Assembly (NCBI RefSeq): GCF_009741735.1
Contig: NZ_WHOH01000003.1
Coordinates: forward strand, 992,001-1,056,000
Length of the DNA stretch: 64,000 nt
DNA from: Lentibacillus sp. JNUCC-1
GTDB taxonomy: Bacteria; Bacillota; Bacilli; Bacillales; Amphibacillaceae
Reading direction: 5' to 3'
Part shown: positions 16,011-25,515 of the stretch, in pieces
How positions within the stretch are numbered: position 1 is the first letter of the stretch
How the letters are laid out: the number at the start of each line of letters is the position of its first letter
Translations under genes and position numbers: made by a program
The notes under the pieces: generated by a model
The model's database searches: none
Seen by the model: the letters and a program-made list of their open reading frames with translations, nothing else
Told to the model about the DNA's origin: nothing

Positions 16011-17051
16011 TTGGGTATTTTTAACTTTTCACAAGATCTCGGTGTTGATTTGGGCACCGCAAATACATTGGTGTTCATTAAGGGGAAAGGTGTTGTATTA
16101 AGAGAACCCTCTGTAGTAGCAAAAAATCTGGAAACAGGACAAGTGGAAGCTGTTGGTGGCTCTGCCAGGAACATGATTGGAAGAACGCCCGGAAACATTT
16201 CTGTTATAAGACCAATGAAGGACGGTGTCATCGCTGACTATGATACAACTGCAGTGATGATGAAATACTTTATAAAGAAAGCGATGCGAAAACGATCATT
16301 AATGGCCAGAAAGCCTAACGTCATGATTTGTGTGCCATCAGGAATTACAATGGTTGAAGAGCGGGCTGTCATTGATGCATCTAAACAGGCTGGTGCGAAA
16401 GACGCTTTCCCCATTGCAGAGCCTTTTGCAGCTGCAATCGGCTGCGGGCTTCCTGTCTGGGAGCCGACGGGAAGTATGATCGTGGATATTGGTGGCGGAA
16501 CCACTGAAGTTGCTGTTATTTCGCTTGGAGGCATTGTTACCAGTCGATCAATTCGCACTGCTGGAGATAATATGGACGATGCTATTATTAACTATATTCG
16601 AAAGCATTACAATTTGATGATCGGGGAACGTTCCGCTGAATCTATTAAGATGGATATTGGAAGAGCAGGAGAAATCACTCAGGATGAAGAAATGGATATC
16701 AGAGGACGTGATTTGTTAAGCGGTCTTCCAAAAACCATTACGATTCAAACTTCTGAAATTGTTAAAGCATTGAAAGAAACAGTTGATTCGATCATTAGTG
16801 CTGTAAAGGACACTTTAGAACAAACACCGCCTGAATTGGCTGCAGATATTATGGACCGCGGAATCGTGCTTTCGGGTGGCGGGGCGCTACTCACTAATCT
16901 GGATCAGGTGATCAGTAACGAGACCCAAATGCCGGTATTTGTAGCCGAAAACCCGTTGGACAGTGTTGCTTTGGGGACAGGAAAATCGCTTGATTATATA
17001 CAGCATTTTAGAACCCACCCAAATGTCTCAACACGATCCACTACAGACTAA
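16011..17051 (+). CDS. mreB: Rod shape-determining protein MreB
   Basis: TTG start behind AAGGAAAGGAAG; 346 residues, normal length. Actin-fold nucleotide-binding motifs are present: [11 protein letters not shown] near residue 12, [14 protein letters not shown] near 159, and [13 protein letters not shown] near 285. MreB polymerises under the membrane and guides peptidoglycan synthesis along the cell side wall. It heads the mreB-mreC-mreD-minC-minD operon as in other Bacillaceae. The usual upstream neighbour radC is absent, replaced by accessory genes. Confidence 0.97.
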   Translation: MGIFNFSQDLGVDLGTANTLVFIKGKGVVLREPSVVAKNLETGQVEAVGGSARNMIGRTPGNISVIRPMKDGVIADYDTTAVMMKYFIKKAMRKRSLMARKPNVMICVPSGITMVEERAVIDASKQAGAKDAFPIAEPFAAAIGCGLPVWEPTGSMIVDIGGGTTEVAVISLGGIVTSRSIRTAGDNMDDAIINYIRKHYNLMIGERSAESIKMDIGRAGEITQDEEMDIRGRDLLSGLPKTITIQTSEIVKALKETVDSIISAVKDTLEQTPPELAADIMDRGIVLSGGGALLTNLDQVISNETQMPVFVAENPLDSVALGTGKSLDYIQHFRTHPNVSTRSTTD

Positions 17052-17063
17052 GTAGGTGCAGCC

Positions 17064-17939
17064 ATGAATTTTTTTCGTAAAAAAAGATTATTTGTATTCT
17101 TGATCGGGATAATTATTCTGGTCGTTATGATTGGTTTTTCCATCAATGATCGTGACCATTTGACCACACCCGAACAATTCGTTAATGATACTATAGGATG
17201 GGCGCAAAGCGCTATTCATGCTCCAGTTGATTTTGTAACAACTTTTTTTGAAGATATAGATGAAATTAAAAAGACTTACGAAGAGAACAAAATCCTTAAA
17301 GAAAAACTTGCCGAGAATAAAAATTTAATTTATGAAGTCCAGGAAATTAAGAAAGAGAATGCTGAACTTAGGGAAACACTTGATAAAACAGAAAGCATAC
17401 GCGATTATGAACCCATTCAGGCAACTGTTATAGCCCGGTCACCTGAGCGCTGGATTGAGCAAATCAAACTTAATAAAGGCAAGCAAGCAGGCATTCAACC
17501 CAATATGGCAGTTATTACAGCAGATGGGATGATTGGTAAAGTCCAAACAGCATCAGAGTTTACATCAACTGTTCAGCTGCTGACGGGTTTTGATCAGCTC
17601 AACCGGATTTCGGCTACCATCGCCCGAGAAGATGCTCCTGATATTTTTGGGCTAATTGAAGGGTATGACCGAAAAACGGATACCCTTATGTTTAAAATGA
17701 TTGAGCATTCAGGGGAAAAGCTTGAAAAAGGAGAGCTTGTCGTATCATCCGGGATGGGAGGGGTATTTCCTGCCGGATTAACAATCGGAGAGGTAAAAGA
17801 TGTGGTACCGGACCAATATGGTCTCACAAATACGGCGCTGGTTGAACCTGCTGCAAATATGTATGATGTGAATAACGTTATCGTCGTCAGTCGGACGATG
17901 GTAGGCAAACGAGAAGAAAATGAGGAGGGGGCTGAATGA
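17064..17939 (+). CDS. mreC: Rod shape-determining protein MreC
   Basis: 291 residues. One N-terminal membrane helix (LFVFLIGIIILVVMIGFSI), a coiled coil at about residues 70-110 (EENKILKEKLAENKN, EIKKENAELRETLDK), then the extracytoplasmic beta-barrel region (GMIGKVQTASEFTSTVQLLT, SSGMGGVFPAGLTIGEV). MreC links MreB filaments to wall synthases outside the membrane. It follows mreB by 12 bases and overlaps mreD by four (ATGA), so translation is coupled. Confidence 0.96.
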   Translation: MNFFRKKRLFVFLIGIIILVVMIGFSINDRDHLTTPEQFVNDTIGWAQSAIHAPVDFVTTFFEDIDEIKKTYEENKILKEKLAENKNLIYEVQEIKKENAELRETLDKTESIRDYEPIQATVIARSPERWIEQIKLNKGKQAGIQPNMAVITADGMIGKVQTASEFTSTVQLLTGFDQLNRISATIAREDAPDIFGLIEGYDRKTDTLMFKMIEHSGEKLEKGELVVSSGMGGVFPAGLTIGEVKDVVPDQYGLTNTALVEPAANMYDVNNVIVVSRTMVGKREENEEGAE

Positions 17940-18451
17940 AACATTTATACGTCCCTTTATGCTTATTTGTATTCCTCGTGTTTGAAGGCGTTGCTTTTGA
18001 GTTGCTCCCCGCCAGTATTGTGTCTGGTAAATCCATTATTGTTCCGCACTGGATTTTGATTTTGATTGTGTTTATAAGTTTGTTTTATGTCAGAGAAAAG
18101 AGTCTGCTGAGTGTTGGATATGCACTGGTGTTTGGCTTTTTGATCGATATTGCTTATACTGGAATCCTGGGCGTGTATATGTTCGGTTATGGCGCTGCGA
18201 TTTATGTTGTTTATAGTTTGATGAAATATTTACAAACAAACATATATTCCGCCATTTTGCATGGAACAATCGCTGTTATTATATCTGATGTGTTAATTGG
18301 TATAATCTACGAGATGGTTGGCCTAACCAATATTTCAATTCCTGATTACTTAATTATGCGGCTTATTCCAACCGTATTGGCAAATCTTGTCTTTTTAATT
18401 GTGTTATACCCCGTTATGAAAAACCTGCTGATTAAATGGGGAACTGATTAG
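17936..18451 (+). CDS. mreD: Rod shape-determining protein MreD
   Basis: 171 residues, about five membrane helices (LCLFVFLVFEGVAFELL, WILILIVFISLFYV, GILGVYMFGYGAAIYVVY and two more) and the conserved GFLIDIAYTGILG segment typical of MreD. It is the integral membrane partner of MreC. Its ATG overlaps the mreC stop. Confidence 0.93.
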   Translation: MKHLYVPLCLFVFLVFEGVAFELLPASIVSGKSIIVPHWILILIVFISLFYVREKSLLSVGYALVFGFLIDIAYTGILGVYMFGYGAAIYVVYSLMKYLQTNIYSAILHGTIAVIISDVLIGIIYEMVGLTNISIPDYLIMRLIPTVLANLVFLIVLYPVMKNLLIKWGTD

Positions 18452-18499
18452 CAGGTTAAGTGATCAGGGTTGCCTGGGGGAGGACATGAGGTGAACAAC

Positions 18500-19186
18500 A
18501 TGGTACAAAATGATCAGATTATAATAATTAAGGGAACGAAAGATGGGCTGACCATTTTTATAGATGATGGTTGTTCATTTGAAGATGCCTTAAAAGAACT
18601 TGAAGAAAAAGTTTCCGTGAAAGACCCTGTTACAGATAGTCCTTCTGTCAAAGTATCTGTGAAACTGGGAAAACGATATATTAACCATGAACAACATGAA
18701 AAACTGTCATCGGTTCTAAATCATCAAAATAATATGCAGTTAGAAACCATTGATTCTGAGGTGGTACTTAAAGAAGATGCGCTAGCCTGGAAAGAAGAAA
18801 GTGATGTCAAAGTTATACACAGAATGATTAGGTCCGGACAAATATTGAACGTTACCGGGGATCTTTTGCTAGTAGGTGATGTGAATCCGGGTGGCAAGGT
18901 AACTGCATCAGGAAACATATATGTTATGGGCCGACTGGCGGGTATTGCACATGCTGGCACCACAGGAGATCAAGATGTGATCATTGCGGCCTCTTATATG
19001 AAACCGACCCAACTCCGTATAGCAGATTACATAAGCAGGGCACCTGACTATGAATCAGATGGGGTTTACATGGAATGCGGATTCGTGGAGCCGGAGCGAA
19101 ATAAAATAGTCATTGATCAATTACGTGCGATCAAGAAGCACCATAAAGATCTGAGCGGATTTGAAAGGAGAATGTACAATGGGTGA
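18500..19186 (+). CDS. minC: Septum site-determining protein MinC
   Basis: 228 residues from ATG 18500; a GTG at 18491 behind GGGGGAGG is an alternative start three codons earlier. The N-terminal domain starts IIIIKGTKDGLTIFIDD; the C-terminal beta-helix has LLLVGDVNPGGKVTASGNIYVMGRLAGIAHAG (seen in parts), the FtsZ-inhibiting and MinD-binding fold. MinC blocks FtsZ assembly away from mid-cell. It overlaps minD by eight bases. Confidence 0.95.
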   Translation: MVQNDQIIIIKGTKDGLTIFIDDGCSFEDALKELEEKVSVKDPVTDSPSVKVSVKLGKRYINHEQHEKLSSVLNHQNNMQLETIDSEVVLKEDALAWKEESDVKVIHRMIRSGQILNVTGDLLLVGDVNPGGKVTASGNIYVMGRLAGIAHAGTTGDQDVIIAASYMKPTQLRIADYISRAPDYESDGVYMECGFVEPERNKIVIDQLRAIKKHHKDLSGFERRMYNG

Positions 19187-19979
19187 GGCAATCGTCATTA
19201 CGTCAGGAAAAGGCGGCGTCGGGAAAACGACAACAACAGCTAACATTGGTACAGCACTTGCTTTGATGGATAAGAAAGTGTGCTTGATGGATACAGACAT
19301 TGGCCTTCGAAACCTTGATGTCATAATGGGGCTTGAGAATCGCATTATTTACGATATTGTTGATGTCATTGAGGGACGTTGCAAGCTTCAGCAGGCATTA
19401 ATAAGAGACAAGCGCTTTAATGAACTGTCTTTGTTGCCCGCCGCTCAGACGACGGATAAATCAGCCATCACAAGTGAGGGCATGAAAACGTTAGTGGAAG
19501 AATTGAAACAAACCTATGATTATATCGTAATTGATTGCCCCGCAGGTATTGAACAGGGCTTCCAAAACGCGATAGCCGGGGCGGATAAGGCAATCGTTGT
19601 CACCACCCCTGAAAAGTCAAGCGTACGTGATGCTGACCGAATTATTGGCCTTCTTGAAAAGGAAACCCATATTGATCCGCCAAACCTTGTGATCAATAGG
19701 ATTCGTAATCATATGATGAAGAGCGGGGACATGCTGGATATTGAGGATATTGTCCAAATATTATCCATTGATCTTATTGGAATTGTCATTGATGATGATG
19801 AAGTCATCAAAGCCTCAAACCAAGGCGAGCCCGTCGCTTTCCAACCGAATTCAAAAGCATCCATCGCCTATCGCAATATTGCCAGGCGTATGCTGGGTGA
19901 AACGGTGCCATTGCAATCGCTTGAAGAAGAAAAAGGTATGTTGCAAAAGGTGAAGCAATTTTTTGGAATGCGTTCTTAA
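19179..19979 (+). CDS. minD: Septum site-determining ATPase MinD
   Basis: Start at ATG 19179 behind AAAGGAG, giving 266 residues; the frame is open further upstream but without a site. Deviant Walker A motif SGKGGVGKTTTTANIG at residues 8-23, DTDIGLRNLDVIMGLE, and the DCPAGIE motif near 120. The C-terminal LQKVKQFFGMRS is the amphipathic membrane-targeting helix. MinD recruits MinC to the membrane. The operon ends here at a terminator. Confidence 0.97.
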   Translation: MGEAIVITSGKGGVGKTTTTANIGTALALMDKKVCLMDTDIGLRNLDVIMGLENRIIYDIVDVIEGRCKLQQALIRDKRFNELSLLPAAQTTDKSAITSEGMKTLVEELKQTYDYIVIDCPAGIEQGFQNAIAGADKAIVVTTPEKSSVRDADRIIGLLEKETHIDPPNLVINRIRNHMMKSGDMLDIEDIVQILSIDLIGIVIDDDEVIKASNQGEPVAFQPNSKASIAYRNIARRMLGETVPLQSLEEEKGMLQKVKQFFGMRS

Positions 19980-19999
19980 CCAACAAATAATATCCCAGA

Positions 20000-20033
20000 A
20001 GACTTAGACCATTTTTAGGTTTAAGTCTTTTTT
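20000..20033 (+). terminator. Terminator of mreBCD-minCD operon
   Basis: AGACTTAGACC and GGTTTAAGTCT form a stem (one mismatch) with a short A/T loop, followed by TTTTTT. Confidence 0.8.
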
Positions 20034-20094
20034 ACGTCTACTTTACACTTAACCCTCATAGACTTGTACAAATGTGCCAAATGGGGATGTGATC

Positions 20095-20867
20095 ATGATG
20101 AATGAAAATATTAGAAAAGTACGCAAATCCATTGAAAACCGAAAAAAGCAACGAAAAACACCTGGAAGCACGAATCATTCGAACGCGTATCGCATGTATG
20201 CTTCTTTGCCTCAAGAAGAAGAAAAACATGGCTATTTTCCTCTGTTTCCTTCCTCATCGTCGAAACAAAGAAAAAAAGGTAAAGACGCTTATATAACAGG
20301 GTTTATTTTAAAAGGCGTTTTGGCCTTAGGGCTATTTTTAAGTACAGCACTCATCATGGAAACAGAAAAGTCCATGTTTACAGAGCCTAAACAATGGACA
20401 AGTTCAGCGCTTTCGCAGGAGTTTCCGTTTGCCCGTGTGAATCAGTGGTATCAAGAATCCTTCGGCACACCTCTTGCTTTTGAAAGTAAAAAAGTTACAG
20501 ATAACAAAGAGATGGCTCTGCCTGCGGGGGGCATGTGGTAGAGACCTTTCAGACACATGGTTCCGGGATTTTAATTGCACCTGAAGACACGACAAAGGTC
20601 TCCGCTTTAAAATCGGGTGTGATTATATTTGCAGGCAATGACCGTAAAACAGGTAAAACGATTGTGGTGCAGCACGCTGATAATAGTCTTTCAACATATG
20701 GTTATTTAAGTTCTATTGATGTTCACGTCTACCAATCTGTCCAGGCGCAAGAACATTTGGGTGTGTTTGAACCAAAGACAAACATGGAAAACTTGTATTT
20801 TGCCATTGAAAAAGATAACAAACCAATAGATCCTGTTCAGGTGATTCAAGTTGATGACCGTCCTTAA
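20095..20867 (+). CDS. spoIVFA: Stage IV sporulation protein SpoIVFA (frame broken at G run)
   Basis: The N-terminal part (from ATG 20095) is cytoplasmic and basic (NIRKVRKSIENRKKQRK), then a membrane helix (ITGFILKGVLALGLFLSTAL). As written it stops at 20541. The -1 frame, from 20532, encodes the M23/LytM-like domain (VVETFQTHGSGILIAPED ... TGKTIVVQHADNS). The junction is a run of six G (20526-20531); a seventh G would give LPAGGHVVETF and one protein of 257 residues. SpoIVFA holds the protease SpoIVFB inactive in the outer forespore membrane until signalled. It overlaps spoIVFB by 14 bp. A missing base in the data is the likely cause. Confidence 0.82.
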
Positions 20868-21717
20868 ATCTTTGCCACCTATTCATATCCACCCAATCAT
20901 GATTTTATTTATATTGATATCTATTATTACAGGCACGTTTGTCCAGCTTTTGATCATTTTTACCATTGTATTGCTTCACGAAATGGGTCATTATAGTATG
21001 GCCCGTTTTTTCAAATGGCGCATTAAAGGTATTGTGCTTTGGATTTTTGGCGGTGTTATGGAGACGGATGAACATACAACAAAGCCCTCTTATGAAGAAG
21101 TGCTCGTTACCCTTGCCGGACCCTTTCAGCATGTGCTGATATATTTTTTAACACTATTAGCAGCTTCATTTGATCTATTTCCACACTCAATAAATGAGTC
21201 GATTTTATATTATAATGGTGTCATTTTGTTATTTAACCTATTGCCTATCTGGCCTTTAGATGGCGGCAAGCTGCTGCTTATTTTATTATCTATCCATTGG
21301 CCTTATAAACGGGCACATCAGCTAACGGTTATGTTTTCTACGCTTGCCGTGGTAATGCTGATCATCGGGTATACACTTATGGCGCCATTTACGCTTGGCG
21401 TTTATGTGATCGCCGTTTTTCTGCTGATTGAAAACCATGTGGAACGTAAACGCCATTCCTACATCTTTCTTCGGTTTTTATTGAACCGTTATGAAAATAA
21501 TGGACACATAAGAGGTGTCAGCGCGATAGAAGTTCCCTCCCACAGCTTGGTTACGGATGTTTTTGCTTTATTTAAACGTGAAAAAAGGCATCAAATCTAT
21601 ATTGTCTTTCCTGATCAAACCCGTAAAATGGTGGATGAAACAGAATGCCTCCGTTCTTATTTTTATGATAAACGCCATGACCGCCAGATGGCAGATATCG
21701 CTTTTCATCTTCCATAA
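20854..21717 (+). CDS. spoIVFB: Sporulation intramembrane protease SpoIVFB
   Basis: ATG at 20854 after CAGGTGATTCAAGTTG; 287 residues, full length. Membrane metalloprotease of the site-2 protease family: zinc motif HEMGH near residue 43 in a hydrophobic helix and the second metal motif LLPIWPLDGGK near 130, with at least five membrane helices and a C-terminal cytosolic CBS-like region. It cuts pro-sigma K in the mother cell during sporulation. Its neighbour SpoIVFA is the regulator. Confidence 0.94.
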   Translation: MTVLKSLPPIHIHPIMILFILISIITGTFVQLLIIFTIVLLHEMGHYSMARFFKWRIKGIVLWIFGGVMETDEHTTKPSYEEVLVTLAGPFQHVLIYFLTLLAASFDLFPHSINESILYYNGVILLFNLLPIWPLDGGKLLLILLSIHWPYKRAHQLTVMFSTLAVVMLIIGYTLMAPFTLGVYVIAVFLLIENHVERKRHSYIFLRFLLNRYENNGHIRGVSAIEVPSHSLVTDVFALFKREKRHQIYIVFPDQTRKMVDETECLRSYFYDKRHDRQMADIAFHLP

Positions 21718-21718
21718 G

Positions 21719-21760
21719 AATTCTAAGCTCATTTCAAAGACAGTTGACAGGCTTAGAATT
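21719..21760. promoter_or_regulatory. Inverted repeat over the rplU promoter
   Basis: AATTCTAAGC (21719-21728) and GCTTAGAATT (21751-21760) are a perfect 10-bp inverted repeat flanking the -35 box. It lies right after spoIVFB and may act as its terminator stem, though no T run follows. Confidence 0.45.
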
Positions 21761-21772
21761 TCATGGTAACAT
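21744..21772 (+). promoter_or_regulatory. Promoter of rplU-prp-rpmA
   Basis: TTGACA and TAACAT with a 17-base spacer; the transcript would start near 21780 and carry about 100 bases of leader. Confidence 0.65.
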
Positions 21773-21779
21773 CATTACG

Positions 21780-21870
21780 TTAAATAAAACGTAGCACCAG
21801 TGCTACAACCGCTCAGAACAGGTTAATCTTTCCGTTGGGAAGTACCTGCATGGCGAGTCTTGGTAATAGG
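21780..21870 (+). ncRNA. L21 leader (ribosomal protein autoregulatory RNA)
   Basis: The leader between the promoter and rplU contains GTAGCACCAGTGCTAC, a short perfect hairpin (GTAGCAC/GTGCTAC), then a conserved-looking stretch (AGGTTAATCTTTCC, GGGAAGTACCTGCATGG). Firmicutes rplU genes have a known L21 leader motif at this place, thought to bind L21 and regulate the operon. Assigned from position and structure. Confidence 0.55.
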
Positions 21871-21881
21871 AGGTGCAAGTA

Positions 21882-22190
21882 ATGTACGCAATTATTGAAA
21901 CAGGCGGTAAGCAAATCAAGGTAGAAAAAGGCCAGGAGATTTATGTTGAAAAGGTGGCTGCTGACAAAGAAGAAACAGTTACATTTGACAAGGTTCTCTT
22001 TGTCGGAGGTTCTGATGTGAAAGTCGGTGCTCCTTACGTTGAAGGCGCAACTGTAACGGCTAAAGTTGAAAAACAAGGTCGACAGAAGAAAATTACAGTC
22101 TTCAAATATAAGCCTAAGAAAAATTATCATCGCAAGCAAGGTCACCGTCAGCCATATACAAAATTGGTTGTTGAAGCCATTAATGCCTAA
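21882..22190 (+). CDS. rplU: 50S ribosomal protein L21
   Basis: ATG 21882 behind AGGAGGTGC; 102 residues. Begins [18 protein letters not shown] and ends with the conserved [16 protein letters not shown] pattern. Structural protein of the large subunit that binds 23S rRNA. First gene of the rplU-prp-rpmA operon. Confidence 0.98.
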   Translation: MYAIIETGGKQIKVEKGQEIYVEKVAADKEETVTFDKVLFVGGSDVKVGAPYVEGATVTAKVEKQGRQKKITVFKYKPKKNYHRKQGHRQPYTKLVVEAINA

Positions 22191-22202
22191 GGAAAACAGA
22201 AG

Positions 22203-22532
22203 ATGATCCGTTTAAAGGTTTGGCGAAAGCAGAAGCACATTACGTCATTTGAGTTGTCCGGACATGCAGAGAGTGGTCCTTATGGTTATGATCTTGTATG
22301 TGCGGGTGTATCAGCTGTTTCTTTTGGAGCAGTTAACGCAGTGATTGCTCTGTGTGGTATTGATCTTGAAATTAGTCAACAACAGGATGGCGGCTATCTT
22401 CATGTTGCCATACCTGATATTACGGAGCGTAAAGTGGGAGATGAAGTCCAGCTGCTATTAGAAGGCATGCTTGTCTCCATGGAAACCATTGAACGCGATT
22501 ATAGCCAGTTTATAACAATTGAACAGAAATGA
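22203..22532 (+). CDS. prp: Ribosomal-processing cysteine protease Prp
   Basis: 109 residues (YsxB family). The conserved GHAESGPYGYDLVCAGVSAV segment near residues 20-40 carries the catalytic His and Cys pair. Prp removes the N-terminal extension of ribosomal protein L27, which is encoded next. The L27 here does have the FFAQKKG cleavage motif, so enzyme and substrate match. Confidence 0.93.
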   Translation: MIRLKVWRKQKHITSFELSGHAESGPYGYDLVCAGVSAVSFGAVNAVIALCGIDLEISQQQDGGYLHVAIPDITERKVGDEVQLLLEGMLVSMETIERDYSQFITIEQK

Positions 22533-22838
<306 letters not shown>

Positions 22839-22851
22839 TTTGATCAAACAC

Positions 22852-22890
22852 AAAAAATCGGTTTCCAAATCAGGAACCGATTTTTTGTTT
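22852..22890 (+). terminator. Terminator after rpmA
   Basis: AAAAAATCGGTTTCC and GGAACCGATTTTTT pair around a short loop, followed by GTTTATTTT. Confidence 0.9.
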
Positions 22891-23375
22891 ATTTTAAGCT
22901 TTTTAAAGAGACCATTGCCTTCACAGAAAACATTGTTAACGAACAATAGACACAAACTGCGAACTAGTGAAAGTTTTAAGAAGCGTTCTTACTACATAAG
23001 GTGAAGTAAAATCAATGTGCTTAGTAAGCAGAACGTGATTTGCGCTCCGGGAAATCGCTTTAACTTTATCACAGCTCAAGTGCGACATCTGTTCAAGAAA
23101 CCCACTTTGACAGTGTCTTCTAGCCGCGGGCACGGCCTCAGCCTCCTTGCCCCGGCAAGGGGTATGTCGACGTTGCCCGCAAAGGGCGATTTTAGTCGAC
23201 CCTCCTTAATGTACCGCTCACTGTGGGGTCTTCGACTCGTGCTATTCCCGCTGGAGTCGACTTCCCGAAGCTCCAATCACTCTATTTTATTCAGTGGCTT
23301 GGACGGTTCTACTCATAATAAGAGCTAGCAAACTGATTTCTCATATCCAGCTCGGGGAAAACACGGAGACTCCTG

Positions 23376-25294
23376 GTGCGGCCGAGCATAGGTCGTAATA
23401 TATAACGGGTGGAATCCCCGTCGAGAAAGAACTAGCCATTCGCTCGTAGCGAGTCTTGGACGGCAAATGGTAACATTTGCCCTTAAGCGTAGACAGCGAG
23501 GTGATGGGCCGTAAGCCAAGCGGTTGAAGGGATTGAGCTCCGAAATTCGTGCTTTCAGGAAGGTCGATATGCTCAGGAGCATAGAAGGCAACATTGCTAT
23601 GATCGACAAGGCAAGATCATAACAGCTTCCTCGGAGTCGGTGACCTCGGCACGTCACACATTGATATATTATGGCAACTCGGGAGGTCCTTTAGATCTCT
23701 TCTGACGAAGAGTAATGACGAACAAGCGATAATAAAGTAAGGGCTGTCAGATGTCTAAAGGAAGTCGGATAGCGGCATAGTACCAAAGAAATCGGGTAAC
23801 TCCGATGGAGGGAAGGCCGCTACCCGTCATCGACCTTGAAAGGGAAACATTATCTACACCCAGAGGTGGAATTAATGATGGAAACGAAACTAACAAGGAT
23901 AGCAGAATTAGCTAAGAAAGATAAGAATATGGCGTTTACGTCATTGGCACATCTCTTAAACGTGAACAATCTTAAACAATGTCATTATGAATTGCCTAGT
24001 GAAAAAGCCAGAGGTACAAAAGGAATTTCTAAGGAAGGCTACGGCGATAACCTCAATGAAAATGTCGATGATCTGGTCAAACGGCTTAAGAACAATGCTT
24101 ACCGCCCTGTACCAGTCAGACGCACTTACATTGATAAGCCGGGCTCGAGAAAGAAAAGACCTTTAGGTATCCCTGACCATGAGGATAAGATTGTTCAACG
24201 GGCTATAGGGAAGATTCTTAATGCCATATATGAGAATGATTTTCTTGAAAGCTCTTTTGGCTTCCGCCCTAACAGAAACTGTCATGATGCGTTGAAAATC
24301 CTGAATGTATATATTGAAAAGCGCCCCACCAACTTTGTGGTGGATGCTGATATTAAAGGATTCTTTGACAATGTCGATCATGACTGGATGATGAAGTTTC
24401 TGAACCATCGTATCAAAGACCCGAACCTCTTAAGAATCATCCGACGCTTCCTTAAGGGAGGTTACATGGAGGAAGGAAAGTATTTTGATACGGATAAAGG
24501 GACTCCGCAAGGAGGGATCATTTCCCCCATTTTAGCGAATGTGTATTTGCACTATGTACTAGACCTATGGTTTGAGAAACGGGTCAAGAAGCAATGCAAA
24601 GGACATGCATACATCGTGCGCTATGCCGATGACTTTGTATGTTGTTTTCAGTATGAGGACGAAGCAAAAGCTTTCTACTCAGCATTAATTAAAAGACTAG
24701 CCAAATTTGGCTTGGAAATAGCTGAAGACAAAACAAGTATCATTTCATTTGGTCGAAACGCTGGAAATGGAGGATCTGGAAAGCCATCTACATTTGATTT
24801 TCTTGGCTTCACGCACTATTGCAGTAAAAGCCGAACCGGTAACTTTCGTGTTAAACGAAAGACCAGTCGCAAGAAAATGAAAGCCAAGCTAGCGAATCAA
24901 AAGGAGTGGCTGAAAGCCAATCGAAACAGAGATATTCAAGAGATTATGGCAAGACTCGATCGGTCACTTAAAGGATATTACAACTATTATTGTATTACAG
25001 ATAATACGTTGGCGGTGGAGGAATTCCTCTACCGGGTCAAGCAATTGTTATTTAAGTGGATGAATCGACGGAGTCAAAGGAAATCTTTTAGTTGGGATAA
25101 ATTCAACTTATTCTTAAGAAAATACCCCTTGCCCAAGCCGAAAATGAAAGTGAACATTTACGAACTAAGAAACGAGATTAGCTATATTTTGTAAATGATG
25201 ATAGGAAGAGCCGTGTGCGGTAATACTGCACGCACGGTTCTGTGAGGAGTGAGGAATACTCTCGAAAACTAGAGAGTATTCCCGCTTACTCGAC
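23376..25294 (+). mobile_element. Group II intron, about 1.92 kb
   Basis: The 5' end is placed at GTGCGGCC (23376) and the 3' end at CTCGAC (25294), because joining the flanks gives exactly the uninterrupted sequence of repeat copy C (GACTCCTG joined to TGGGAGC). The ribozyme precedes the maturase gene. Domain V (25208-25240, GAGCCGTGTGCGG to CGCACGGTTC) and a domain VI hairpin (GAATACTCTC / GAGAGTATTC, 25254-25281) follow it. The encoded protein lacks an endonuclease domain, and the site is inside a hairpin, both as in class C introns; the class is inferred. Confidence 0.88.
23875..25194 (+). CDS. ltrA: Group II intron reverse transcriptase/maturase
   Basis: ATG 23875 (or 23878) behind AGAGGTGG; an in-frame TTG lies at 23836 without a good site. 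About 439 residues. Reverse transcriptase motifs: RPLGIPDHEDKIVQRAI, FGFRPNRNCHDALK, DADIKGFFDNVDH, GTPQGGIISPILANVYLHY, and the catalytic YADD (IVRYADDFVCCF). A maturase X domain follows (LDRSLKGYYNYYCI). There is no HNH endonuclease at the C-terminus. The protein helps fold and splice the intron and copies it into DNA at new sites. Confidence 0.96.
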   Translation: MMETKLTRIAELAKKDKNMAFTSLAHLLNVNNLKQCHYELPSEKARGTKGISKEGYGDNLNENVDDLVKRLKNNAYRPVPVRRTYIDKPGSRKKRPLGIPDHEDKIVQRAIGKILNAIYENDFLESSFGFRPNRNCHDALKILNVYIEKRPTNFVVDADIKGFFDNVDHDWMMKFLNHRIKDPNLLRIIRRFLKGGYMEEGKYFDTDKGTPQGGIISPILANVYLHYVLDLWFEKRVKKQCKGHAYIVRYADDFVCCFQYEDEAKAFYSALIKRLAKFGLEIAEDKTSIISFGRNAGNGGSGKPSTFDFLGFTHYCSKSRTGNFRVKRKTSRKKMKAKLANQKEWLKANRNRDIQEIMARLDRSLKGYYNYYCITDNTLAVEEFLYRVKQLLFKWMNRRSQRKSFSWDKFNLFLRKYPLPKPKMKVNIYELRNEISYIL

Positions 25295-25483
25295 TGGGAG
25301 CAAAAAGCCTAGATGAGACCCCGGAGGTTGTCAGACCGAGGAGGCTCATCAGCGCCCACTGGACGCGGAGTGTTTTCCCCGAGCGGTTGCCAGAGGCAGT
25401 CATAAATCTTCTGGTTAATTCGCAGTCTACGGATTTTGTGTATTAATAAGCAGCAAAAAGGACATGCATCTGCTTCCAAAATT

Positions 25484-25492
25484 TGCTATAAT
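25484..25492 (+). promoter_or_regulatory. Extended -10 promoter of spo0B-obg
   Basis: TGCTATAAT is an extended -10 element 24 bases before the spo0B start. No good -35 is seen. It lies just outside the repeat element, so spo0B-obg expression would not depend on reading through the intron. Confidence 0.5.
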
Positions 25493-25515
25493 TTGAATGA
25501 CAGGGGGCAATGTAT

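Larger units (their letters stand above)
22947..25443. repeat. Modular repeat element, copy A (split by group II intron)
   Basis: Begins with ACACAAACTGCGAAC and ends with the degraded reverse form near 25411-25443. Without the intron it is about 578 bp. It has two hairpin modules: one from the GTGATTTGCGCTCCGGG region to TCCAATCAC (about 23034-23280) and one with arms CTCGGGGAAAACAC (23351-23364) and GTGTTTTCCCCGAG (25370-25383). Copies B and C share the same plan. It lies between rpmA and spo0B and carries no gene except that of the intron. Confidence 0.75.

Noticed and set aside
23017..23328. Open frame of 103 codons in repeat copy A
   Set aside because: Not conserved in frame in copies B and C, no ribosome site, and the region is explained by self-pairing modules.
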